Of a DNA stretch of 64,000 nucleotides, positions 8,873-15,849 are shown piece by piece. A model generated the notes under the pieces. That model worked only from the letters and a program-made list of their open reading frames with translations, was not told the DNA's origin and did not search any database. Numbering within the stretch: position 1 is the stretch's first letter; each line of letters opens with the position of its first letter. This DNA comes from UBA2206 sp049303905 (GTDB lineage: Bacteria; Patescibacteriota; Minisyncoccia; Moranbacterales; UBA2206). A program made the position numbers and the translations under genes. The stretch is from assembly GCA_049303905.1 (NCBI GenBank), contig JBAQNP010000011.1:1-64000 (forward strand), written 5' to 3'.

Positions 8873-9898
8873 TTATTTCCACCCCTGCCCAATTGCTCTC
8901 CAAATAATTTGTTCTTGAGGAACATTAATCATACCTTGCGGAGTTTGTTGTTGAACATTTTGTTGAACTTTTTTAAATTCCATATTAATTTCAAAAAAAT
9001 TGGAAATTTCAGCACTTTCTACAAAAGCAATTTTATAACCTTTGCGATTCATTGCTTGATTTTCTCCCAATTCCAATTCGGGATTCCAAACTTGGCGAGT
9101 TTTCATTTCTTCAGCATAATCTTCATAAATTTCTGTCATAAGATTTGCAAGTTCTGTGTCTGCGTTAACTACAGTTTTTATCCCCAAATCTTCCCTGGCT
9201 TCTTTTCTACCAATAAAATATTGATGGGAATATAATTTTTCTGTTAGAAATTCAATTATTTTTTCAATTTCTTCATCTTTCATTTTTTCTTTATGACTCT
9301 TGAGTAATCTTTTGGCAAGAATTTTTATCAACTCATGTGTTCGATTTACATTTCCCAAAGCCAATGGATGAATTGAGGGAGTAGCTTCTACAAATTTATT
9401 GAAAATTTTAACTAATTCCTCATCACCTTTTATTCCAAATTTATTTTTTGCCAAATCAAAGTAACTCATCACTTCTTCCACAGAAATCGGAATGCGATTT
9501 TGTGGATTTTTTGGATCAATAGGATTGAAAACATTGGCGGTTGATGGATCAATCGGCGAAAGTTCACTCATATCACTCATCACAATTTCATCAGCTCCAA
9601 GTGCAATCATTGTCGCCGCACTATGTGCTTTGTAAGGAATAATAACAGAAAACTTTTCGCAATATTCACGAATCATAGAAACTAAACGCCACGGAGTCAT
9701 TGTGTCTCCACCAGCACTATATAATATTAAATCTATTTTTTCTTGTTTTCCAATGCGTCGCAATTGTGAACTGATAATTGGAATAATATCCATTGCTACT
9801 CGAGCATTCACTGGTCCTTGTCGATCACTAGTTGCATAAGTTATAACCTTTGAACCTCTCTTGGTTTCAATTTTTTTGATCAAATCTTTCGTATTCAT
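8873..9898 (-). CDS. SDH-family (serine dehydrogenase proteinase) ClpP-fold protease
   Basis: 341 residues, fitting PF01972: an N-terminal strand, LILYSAGGD (58-65) as oxyanion segment, then YKAHSAATMIALGADEI (89-105) in which Ser93 is the likely nucleophile. SELSPIDP follows. There is no signal peptide, so it is cytosolic. The family belongs to the ClpP/crotonase superfamily; physiological substrates are poorly known, and members often sit in mobile or defence neighbourhoods. Its C-terminus ends with an aromatic IIWRAIGQGW segment. The upstream -10-like TATACT overlaps a degenerate copy of the 17-bp palindrome (9945-9961). Confidence 0.85.
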   Translation of the reverse strand: MNTKDLIKKIETKRGSKVITYATSDRQGPVNARVAMDIIPIISSQLRRIGKQEKIDLILYSAGGDTMTPWRLVSMIREYCEKFSVIIPYKAHSAATMIALGADEIVMSDMSELSPIDPSTANVFNPIDPKNPQNRIPISVEEVMSYFDLAKNKFGIKGDEELVKIFNKFVEATPSIHPLALGNVNRTHELIKILAKRLLKSHKEKMKDEEIEKIIEFLTEKLYSHQYFIGRKEAREDLGIKTVVNADTELANLMTEIYEDYAEEMKTRQVWNPELELGENQAMNRKGYKIAFVESAEISNFFEINMEFKKVQQNVQQQTPQGMINVPQEQIIWRAIGQGWK

Positions 9899-10031
9899 AA
9901 AATTATTAAAGTTTTATTTAAAATTAAAAAATTACTCTAGTGATAGTATAACATTCTCATAAAAAATGTCAATTTTTTCATTGGCCATTTTAAAAAGGTT
10001 TATTTTACCCCATATTTTTAGAGACTTTTAT

Positions 10032-10526
10032 TTAAATTAAGATAATACTTTTTTCATCTTTCAATTCAGCTCCTATGACATTATCAAATAGTGATTCTTT
10101 AAGCCATTTATTTTTCTGTGTAAAATTATCGAAAGCTTCTTTAACATCATTCCCTTTTCCCCACCCTAATATTTGGCAATTCTCAACTTCTGGAAAATTA
10201 TCCTCGGATCCTGGATAAAAAGTATAACCCTCGGTGGTATAGAAAATAAAATTTTTTATAGCTTTTATGTTGGTGATTTTTTCCAAAAATCCCTTCGACA
10301 TTAATTTCAAAGTTTCTTCATCTAAATTTTGTAAATTTTCCCACAATTCAAAAGTTTGATATTTTTCATCTTCTTCAATATTTTCCCACTCATCAGCCTC
10401 GATTTCTACAAAATCATCATCTTCATCAGAATATTCTTTGCACATCACCAAAAATGGAAAATAGAAATCAGGATTTTCATCCAAGTATTTTAATATTTTT
10501 ATCGCCAACTCTCTTGAAATTTTCAT
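10032..10526 (-). CDS. Hypothetical acidic protein, 164 residues
   Basis: Soluble, very acidic protein with an Asp/Glu-rich stretch at about 33-55 (EYSDEDDDFVEIEADEWENI). It opens with an HTH-like helix pair (SRELAIKILKYLDENP). No family recognised. The strong negative charge could suit DNA mimicry or Ca binding, but this is speculation. It sits alone downstream of the DpnI-like gene. Confidence 0.6.
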   Translation of the reverse strand: MKISRELAIKILKYLDENPDFYFPFLVMCKEYSDEDDDFVEIEADEWENIEEDEKYQTFELWENLQNLDEETLKLMSKGFLEKITNIKAIKNFIFYTTEGYTFYPGSEDNFPEVENCQILGWGKGNDVKEAFDNFTQKNKWLKESLFDNVIGAELKDEKSIILI

Positions 10527-10590
10527 AAAATTGAACAGAAATTAATTTTTATTTCTGATCAATTTTTGATCGAATTTGAATTATTGTCAA

Positions 10591-11355
10591 CTAGCTCAAT
10601 TTATATTTTCCTGGCTCAATAAATTTTAAATATCCCTTGTCTCGCAAAAATTGCAATTGTTGACGAATTTTTGGCTTAATATTGTTATTTTCTGGATGAA
10701 TAATAGCTAAATTTTTTTCAAAAGCATAGATATCTTGCAGAGAAAATTCTTTTTTACCCAAAGATTCAATACAATTCATAATATCCAAAATCCAACCTTT
10801 CAAATCTGTCCTTTTTATTTTTTTCAAAAAAGCAGTTTTTTGCCATTTTTTCAAAACTTCTTTTTTGGAAATTTCAGTTCCATTTTCTACATAAAAAATC
10901 TTGCCTGAATTGGGAATTTTATAAAATAAGATATTTGAACCAATCCAACCAGCTCTGCGTGCATTTTCTGACAAAGCTTTTCTTTTTTCAATAATTTCAG
11001 GAACAAAAAAATATTTTGGAACAATAAAAAAATCATTAACGGAAAATGTGGCTAAATATCCCATAAAAAAGAAATGTGGATTTTGTGGCGATTCTATTCT
11101 TTTTATTATCTGCGAATATGCACCCGCTGAAACCTTTTTGCCAATTTTTCCTTTTTTGGATTTTAATTCAAAATCTTCTGAACATTTTTCACAATAAAAA
11201 TCCGCTACAGGCTTATTGTTAGTATAATTTTCAATTTTATCTCCGCAGTTCGGACAATAAATTTCACTCCCAACCCACGCTTCAGTCAAAACTCTTATTT
11301 TTTGAGAATTACTATTATATTTTTCCGCTAATTTTAAATCAAAAAATGTGTTCAT
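10591..11355 (-). CDS. dpnI: DpnI-like methyl-directed restriction endonuclease
   Basis: 254 residues, resembling R.DpnI from end to end. The N-terminal half is a PD-(D/E)XK domain with a four-Cys zinc site (C34, C37, C55, C58) and catalytic residues Asp52, Glu63 and Lys65 in ADFYC...DFELKSKKG. ARRAGWIGSNI and the C-terminal winged helix (IRQQLQFLRDKGYL) follow. DpnI cuts GATC only when adenine is methylated, so it attacks incoming Dam-methylated DNA. No methyltransferase lies nearby, as expected for a methyl-dependent enzyme. It shares a strand with the DUF3800 gene, separated by two copies of a 28-bp hairpin repeat. Confidence 0.93.
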   Translation of the reverse strand: MNTFFDLKLAEKYNSNSQKIRVLTEAWVGSEIYCPNCGDKIENYTNNKPVADFYCEKCSEDFELKSKKGKIGKKVSAGAYSQIIKRIESPQNPHFFFMGYLATFSVNDFFIVPKYFFVPEIIEKRKALSENARRAGWIGSNILFYKIPNSGKIFYVENGTEISKKEVLKKWQKTAFLKKIKRTDLKGWILDIMNCIESLGKKEFSLQDIYAFEKNLAIIHPENNNIKPKIRQQLQFLRDKGYLKFIEPGKYKLS

Positions 11356-11432
11356 ATTTTCACCTATTTTAAGCCATTTTATACAGCCACTTGACTTTTA
11401 CTTATTTATGGCTTAAAATAAAAGATAAGAAA

Positions 11433-11538
11433 TCGGTATATGTGCGGATAGCCATGGCCGGTTTTTTTGTTGTATTTTTTCGAAAAAAGTGTACTATTAT
11501 ATATAAGGAGTCGGTATATGTGCGGATAGCCATGGCCG
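11433..11538. repeat. Two direct 28-bp hairpin repeats followed by T-runs
   Basis: Identical 28-mers at 11433-11460 and 11511-11538 start TCGGTATATG and end CCATGGCCG. Each can fold by pairing CGG with CCG (extended to GTCGG/CCGAC in copy 2) and ATG with CAT. On the plus strand each is followed directly by a T-run. It fills the space between the DUF3800 and DpnI genes. Confidence 0.7.
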
Positions 11539-11547
11539 ACTTTTTTA

Positions 11548-12288
11548 TTATACAAGTATCTCGAAAATGCCAAGTCCCTTATCCATTTTTCTCTCAATTA
11601 GTCTTTTCATCATTCTCTCAACTTTTGTAAGTTTTTTCAGTTTACCCATTTTCATTTCATATACCATATCAGCCATCAAGGCCAGACTATCTGCTATTTG
11701 TATATCATCATCAAGATTTAATTTATTTACCAAACTTAATGATGTAATTTTTCCACGATAATCTGAACCGTTTATGCCCTCTGAAGGAATTCCGACTCCT
11801 TGTAATCTAGTGTGAGCCTCAATTAAATATTTATCTTGAGCTGGATCTGATTCAACAATAATTTTTCCATAAATCTTATCCTTCAAATGTTTTTTAACAA
11901 ATTCTTCTAATATTTTATGATAAGATTTTCTAAGTATTGCAATTTCATTCCATCCTATCTTCCTAGCCTTACCTTTATCGGTTATCACAAATGCAGGAGA
12001 TATTTTATCTGAATTTAAAATAGTCGTGAATTCTGACCAAAATTGAATCTCCTTCTCTCTGTCTTCTCTAAAAAAAGCAAAGGGTCCCTTTCTGCGGATC
12101 ATATCCCTGCAATGAAATACGATTTCCTCATCATCAAAATGTTTCTTTTTTAATTTGCACATTGCCCTATTAAGCTGGGCTTTAAAACTTTCTGGAATAA
12201 TTATTCCAGACAAAATAAAATTTTTTGATTTATGCTTCAAACTAGCCTTTCCCGTTTCATCGATAGCTAAAATTTTATATTTTTTCAT
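11548..12288 (-). CDS. DUF3800 family protein (predicted RNase H-like fold)
   Basis: 246 residues. It starts with the DUF3800 signature AIDETG (8-13), has FILSGIIIP and a late IQIADSLALMADMVYE block matching the conserved Q-A-D segment of the family. DUF3800 proteins are predicted RNase H-fold enzymes found in mobile and defence islands; activity is unproven. The start overlaps the end of a 38-residue gene by 14 nt, implying translational coupling. The pair is driven by a promoter of the DnaA-box/palindrome type. Confidence 0.8.
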   Translation of the reverse strand: MKKYKILAIDETGKASLKHKSKNFILSGIIIPESFKAQLNRAMCKLKKKHFDDEEIVFHCRDMIRRKGPFAFFREDREKEIQFWSEFTTILNSDKISPAFVITDKGKARKIGWNEIAILRKSYHKILEEFVKKHLKDKIYGKIIVESDPAQDKYLIEAHTRLQGVGIPSEGINGSDYRGKITSLSLVNKLNLDDDIQIADSLALMADMVYEMKMGKLKKLTKVERMMKRLIERKMDKGLGIFEILV

Positions 12289-12391
12289 AATTTTCCGATG
12301 GATCTACTTTTATATTCGACAAAAAAAACCGCAAATGAATTGGATGAACATTTATTTTAGTTGCAATGTTTTGTATTGTTTCCTGTGTCAT
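12275..12391 (-). CDS. 38-residue protein encoded ahead of DUF3800
   Basis: ATG at 12391, stop at 12275-12277. It reads MTQETIQNIATKINV at the start, which could form a short helix-turn-helix, then a hydrophobic HLRFFLSNI. Support comes from its position: it lies 24 nt downstream of a complete promoter palindrome at 12415-12431, and its stop overlaps the DUF3800 start by 14 nt. It may be a leader, an antitoxin or a DNA-binding partner. No homologue recognised. Confidence 0.55.
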   Translation of the reverse strand: MTQETIQNIATKINVHPIHLRFFLSNIKVDPSENYEKI

Positions 12392-12414
12392 TTTTATTTT
12401 CTATTTTAAAACTC

Positions 12415-12466
12415 AATGATATTATATCACTCTGCATAATTTTGGCAAGTCTTGGATTGTGGATAA
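12415..12466 (-). promoter_or_regulatory. Promoter with palindromic operator and DnaA box (copy C)
   Basis: Minus strand: TTATCCACA (12466-12458), 9 bp, TTGCCA (12448-12443), 16 bp, TATAAT (12426-12421) inside AATGATATTATATCACT (12415-12431). It precedes the 38-residue gene and DUF3800. Confidence 0.75.
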
Positions 12467-12959
12467 CCTTACTTCCCGCCTCATCGGCGGACAGGTTTCC
12501 AATCACTAATTACAAAATTCTCCCTATTAAAAAATTTAAATTTTATTGGCACTTCAAGCATAATTTTAGAAAAATAACTAAACTTTTTATATAAACTAAA
12601 TCCCTGTTTTTGTTTATGTTGTCAACTACAATATAAACTAACTTTTAAAAAGGCTTATTAATTTTCAACTCACTAATTACAAAATTCTTCCTACTAAATA
12701 TCGCTTCGCTATTAAACAGAGTAAACCCCAACTTTTTTCACCCCCACCCCGAATTAATTATGCTATTCTCACTCTTTAATTCTACCCCCATCCCCCCTTT
12801 TCGTAAAGAAAAAGCCCGGATCGGACTTTTTCTTTTTTTTGCGAATTTTTCTAATTTTCAACCCCAATTTTCCAAACACCTTTTTCCAAAGTTTTCACGC
12901 TTTTGTCAATATAATCGTGAAAATGTGGTTAAAATTAGTGCATTTTCACGGTTTTGACT
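12467..12959. other. Non-coding stretch between DUF3800 promoter and Phd-HsdR_N gene
   Basis: No credible gene. It holds a REP-like palindrome at 12476-12500 (CCCGCCTCATCGGCGG), a bidirectional terminator-like hairpin at 12808-12831, and an inverted repeat TTTTCACG/CGTGAAAA near 12893-12922 with another TTTTCACG at 12943. ORFs on the plus strand here have no family features. Confidence 0.5.
12808..12831. terminator. Terminator-like hairpin
   Basis: AAAAAGCCCG-GAT-CGGACTTTTT, with one mismatch in the stem, followed by a long T-run on the plus strand and A-rich on the other side. It could end transcription of the Phd-HsdR_N gene. Confidence 0.6.
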
Positions 12960-13682
12960 TTAGCTTTGAAATTTCGGGATTTTGTTTTCGGCTGGTCGGC
13001 CGGCTTTTTTCCAAGCGGAAAAAGTGTTAAATTTTGCATAACTAATGGCGATAATTTTTTCTTTGGGTTCGCTTTTCCCGCAGGTGCGAGAAAAATAAAC
13101 AACATATTCGGGTTTTTTTATCCAGCTCAAAGAATCAGCCAATGCAAAAAGATCTGAAACTACCTTGTCAGTTTTTTCCTCAAAATCAGAGAAGGTGCTC
13201 ACTTCAAAAATCATTTTAACATTTCCTCTTTCACTGTTCACGATTACATCCGCTTCGATATAGTGCTTGCCTTCTTTCGGTCCGACTTTGACATATCTCC
13301 CAAGTTCAACAAGTTCAAATGGATATTTATATTTCTCAACTAATTCTACATAAAGTTGAGCTTTAACAAGATTCTCTTCCTGCTCCTTTGATTCCTGCTT
13401 GTCTCCGGATAAATAAACCACTCTGGATTCGTCGCGGATAATCAGAGTCTTGGCAAAAACTTGCGAAGCATACTTTCTTTCTCCTTTGTCAGCTAGACAA
13501 AATCCTTTGTTATTATTTTTATTTTCCAGAAGTGTTTCGAATTTTTCTGCTGAAAGAACCACCATCTTAGGACACCCTCTTTCTGTGAGAGTATAGTATG
13601 TATCACCTTTTTGCACTTCTTCGGCAATGTTAAAAATATTTTTTCTGGCCGATGTGATCGACAAAGTTGTTTTTGTACGCAT
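12960..13682 (-). CDS. Phd/YefM antitoxin domain fused to HsdR N-terminal-like (PD-(D/E)XK) domain
   Basis: 240 residues. Residues 1-52 are a Phd/YefM module (SITSARKNIFNIAEEVQKGD; PKMVVLSAEKFE). Residues about 100-215 match the HsdR_N fold of type I restriction subunits (YVELVEKYKYPFELVELGRYVKVG; EADVIV; MIFEVS). The nuclease Lys of the expected E-x-K is Ser here (EVS), so catalysis is doubtful. No Doc or YoeB toxin gene is adjacent. The gene follows radC by 51 nt. A direct-repeat operator lies upstream. Both domain calls are from pattern recognition. Confidence 0.75.
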   Translation of the reverse strand: MRTKTTLSITSARKNIFNIAEEVQKGDTYYTLTERGCPKMVVLSAEKFETLLENKNNNKGFCLADKGERKYASQVFAKTLIIRDESRVVYLSGDKQESKEQEENLVKAQLYVELVEKYKYPFELVELGRYVKVGPKEGKHYIEADVIVNSERGNVKMIFEVSTFSDFEEKTDKVVSDLFALADSLSWIKKPEYVVYFSRTCGKSEPKEKIIAISYAKFNTFSAWKKAGRPAENKIPKFQS

Positions 13683-13707
13683 TTTTTATTTTTAATTTAG
13701 AAGTTAT

Positions 13708-13728
13708 GCGTACATAATAGCGTACATA
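13708..13728 (-). promoter_or_regulatory. Direct-repeat operator for the Phd-fusion gene
   Basis: GCGTACATA occurs twice (13708-13716, 13720-13728), 12 bp apart, about 26 nt upstream of the start. Phd/YefM proteins commonly bind such short repeats to repress their own gene. Confidence 0.55.
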
Positions 13729-13733
13729 GCATT

Positions 13734-14399
13734 TTATAGCAAGCCCTCACACTTCAAACTCAAAAAAGAATTTTCACTCACAATCACATGATCCGTTATT
13801 TCAATCCCAAGTATGTTTCCCGCTTCTACTAAGCGCTTGGTGATTTCCAAATCATCTTGCGAAGGATTCACGTCCCCTGACGGATGGTTGTGGCAAATTA
13901 TTATCTGCGCAGCACAGTGGCGAATAGCCGGTTCGAAAACTTCCCGCGGATGAATTAAATTGGCGTTGAGAATTCCGACAGAGATAATTTCCCGTTGGAT
14001 TTTTTGATTGCGCGTGTCCAAGTAGAAAACTACGAAATGTTCTTTCTTATTATCACGAATATCTTTCAAATTTTCCCACGTATCACGTGGGGACAAAATC
14101 AACTCAGTTTTTTTGCCATTGAGAAATCTCCTGCCCAATTCAAAACAAGCTAAAATCTCCGCCGATTTGACCGGGCCAAGTCCGAAAGTTTTTTTGAGCT
14201 CAGAAAAACTCGCCTGAGAAATTCCCTCTCGGCCGAATTTTCGCAGAATTTTTTTAGAAATTTCAACCACACTCAAATCTTTTGTTCCACTTCGAAGAAT
14301 TATCGCCAGAAGTTCCGAATCAGACAGTTTCCCTGGACCATATTTTTCCATTTTTTCCCGCGGTCGATCGATACGCGGAATATCTTTTATTCTTGACAT
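13734..14399 (-). CDS. radC: RadC family protein (JAB/MPN+ domain)
   Basis: 221 residues, the usual RadC length. N-terminal helix-hairpin-helix region (LGPVKSAEILACFELGRR) and a C-terminal JAB metalloprotease-like domain with HNHPSGDVNPSQDD (170-183). E. coli RadC's original repair role was disproved. The family occurs in genomic islands and recent work links it to natural transformation. The -10 hexamer lies only 6 nt before the ATG, which supports this start and implies a leaderless mRNA. The downstream Phd-fusion may be in the same transcript. Confidence 0.95.
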   Translation of the reverse strand: MSRIKDIPRIDRPREKMEKYGPGKLSDSELLAIILRSGTKDLSVVEISKKILRKFGREGISQASFSELKKTFGLGPVKSAEILACFELGRRFLNGKKTELILSPRDTWENLKDIRDNKKEHFVVFYLDTRNQKIQREIISVGILNANLIHPREVFEPAIRHCAAQIIICHNHPSGDVNPSQDDLEITKRLVEAGNILGIEITDHVIVSENSFLSLKCEGLL

Positions 14400-14433
14400 A
14401 ATGATATTATACCACTAAAAAATATTTTTGCAA
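14400..14433 (-). promoter_or_regulatory. radC promoter with the 17-bp palindrome (no DnaA box)
   Basis: Minus strand: -35 TTGCAA (14433-14428), 16 bp, -10 TATAAT (14411-14406). Palindrome AATGATATTATACCACT at 14400-14416 directly abuts the ATG. Confidence 0.75.
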
Positions 14434-14437
14434 TATC

Positions 14438-14710
14438 CTACTCTACCCTATTTTTTTCTTCCGGCTTATCTTTTAAAATCCGTACTAAATACAAGCTCAC
14501 AATAACTACTCCCAAAGTGATAACAACCGCATAGATAAACTTAGCCCACAAACTGTTTTGCTCTAGCGGGAAGAAATATTCAATAGAAGATTTGATTGCA
14601 TCGTTCCAAGCAAATCCAGCTACTAGCCCCAAGCCAGCTGTAATATAACCGGCGATTTTGTTTCTTACTTCCCGATTAATGTCGGAAACTTGCTCGCGAA
14701 TTTTTTTCAT
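14438..14710 (-). CDS. DUF5654 family membrane protein
   Basis: 90 residues with two TM helices. The AGLGLVAGFAWNDAIKSSIEYFFP segment is typical of DUF5654, found in Patescibacteria and archaea. Charged ends; function unknown. It lies upstream of radC on the same strand, but radC has its own promoter, so the two are probably separate units. Confidence 0.8.
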   Translation of the reverse strand: MKKIREQVSDINREVRNKIAGYITAGLGLVAGFAWNDAIKSSIEYFFPLEQNSLWAKFIYAVVITLGVVIVSLYLVRILKDKPEEKNRVE

Positions 14711-14756
14711 TTTATTAGCTTTACGAAATACGAAATTAATACTAAATACAAGCCTC

Positions 14757-14800
14757 GCGTCGACAAGCGGTCTCCGCGAGTCGAGGCGGGCGAAAGTACG
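14757..14800. repeat. REP-like palindrome and GAAATACGAA-type repeats
   Basis: A GC-rich palindrome (CGTCGACAAGCGG...GAGGCGGGCG) sits between AT-rich TACGAAATACGAAATTAA and TTCGTATTTCGCTCATTTCGTA repeats (14717-14850). Related AT-rich repeats recur at 19970-20038 and 15825. Confidence 0.5.
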
Positions 14801-14809
14801 AAAAAATAA

Positions 14810-15592
14810 TTATTCCTTTATTTTCGTATTTCGCTCATTTCGTAGTTCGTAAATATTTAATATATATTCAAAAACTTTTCCCGCCGCGCAAGAATAAACA
14901 TTGTGTTCACCAAAACGTGGCACGAAAAATTCTTGTGTTTTATTATTATGTTTTAACCAAAATTTTTGTCCGTTTTTTTGTTTTTCGATTTTCTCAATTT
15001 GAAAAATTACCGGAGCATCAGTTTTTCCAAAAAATTCTACTCGAGCGCGCGTTTTTTTGGACAAATTTCTCACTCGAGCATTATCATAATTCAAAATTAG
15101 TGCACCATCTTTTTTAGAACGCCGAGCCAAGTATGCATATTCTAAGAATAAATTATCCATTCCGGAAAAAGACTCGACGTAGCGTTGATTAATTTCAGAA
15201 ATTATGGAAATTCTTGGTCTCACAATAGAAAGCAAATAGCGCATATCCCCTTTTTGGGAAACCCCCAGCTCGAGCACTAAGTACTCAGGAAAGTTTTTTT
15301 GAAAAATTGCGAGAAAAGACTTCGCAATAATCGGAAGCCATGCACGATAGGAATTATATCCGCTCTCAACATTGAGAATGGCCAAGGGCAAACCAATTTC
15401 GGTATTGAAATTTTTTGGATTCGCTCGGACTGTTTTTCCTTTTTCTTTCAAAATTTTTCTAATTTCATCCCGAATGAAAGTTTTGTTCGAACTGCCAGAA
15501 ATTGCCACAATAGTCGGCCGATGAACAGCCAAGACTATTTTTGTCACATACTTCAAATAATATTTCAGAATTGTTTTGCAAAAAAATTTCAT
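14810..15592 (-). CDS. Reduced MurF-like Mur ligase protein
   Basis: About 260 residues from the preferred ATG at 15592. A longer start at 15718 would translate a hairpin repeat (CTTTGCCTCAAAGAAAAG) and is unlikely. Similarities to the MurF central domain are VAISGSSNKTF in the P-loop position, ANPKNFNTEIGLPLAIL, EYLVLELGVSQKGDM and GEHNVYSCAAGKVFEY at the junction to the third domain. The N-terminal domain and most of the C-terminal domain are missing, and the P-loop has N instead of G before K. It may be a degenerate or specialised ligase in cell-wall synthesis; activity uncertain. It lies downstream of the aminotransferase and double Ddl genes. Confidence 0.7.
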   Translation of the reverse strand: MKFFCKTILKYYLKYVTKIVLAVHRPTIVAISGSSNKTFIRDEIRKILKEKGKTVRANPKNFNTEIGLPLAILNVESGYNSYRAWLPIIAKSFLAIFQKNFPEYLVLELGVSQKGDMRYLLSIVRPRISIISEINQRYVESFSGMDNLFLEYAYLARRSKKDGALILNYDNARVRNLSKKTRARVEFFGKTDAPVIFQIEKIEKQKNGQKFWLKHNNKTQEFFVPRFGEHNVYSCAAGKVFEYILNIYELRNERNTKIKE

Positions 15593-15849
15593 ACTTTTTA
15601 ATAACTCTTCGTACTTTTTCTCTCCGCGAGAAAATATTCTCCCCTTACTTTTCTTTGCCTCAAAGAAAAGTAACAAAAGAAAGTGGCCATCCGAGCTCAT
15701 AGAAAGATAAATTTTCAACTTTTTTGCTAAAATTTATAACTCTCCGCCAACTGGCGGATCAAACAGGATAAATTTTTTAACGCGAAAAAGTTTCAATTTA
15801 TTTCTTTTTATTTCGCAAGGATGGGGTGAAATACGAAATGCATTTTTTG

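Noticed and set aside
11391..11630. Plus-strand ORF with repeated peptide SVYVRIAMA
   Set aside because: Simply the translation of the two 28-bp hairpin repeats and antisense to the DUF3800 end.
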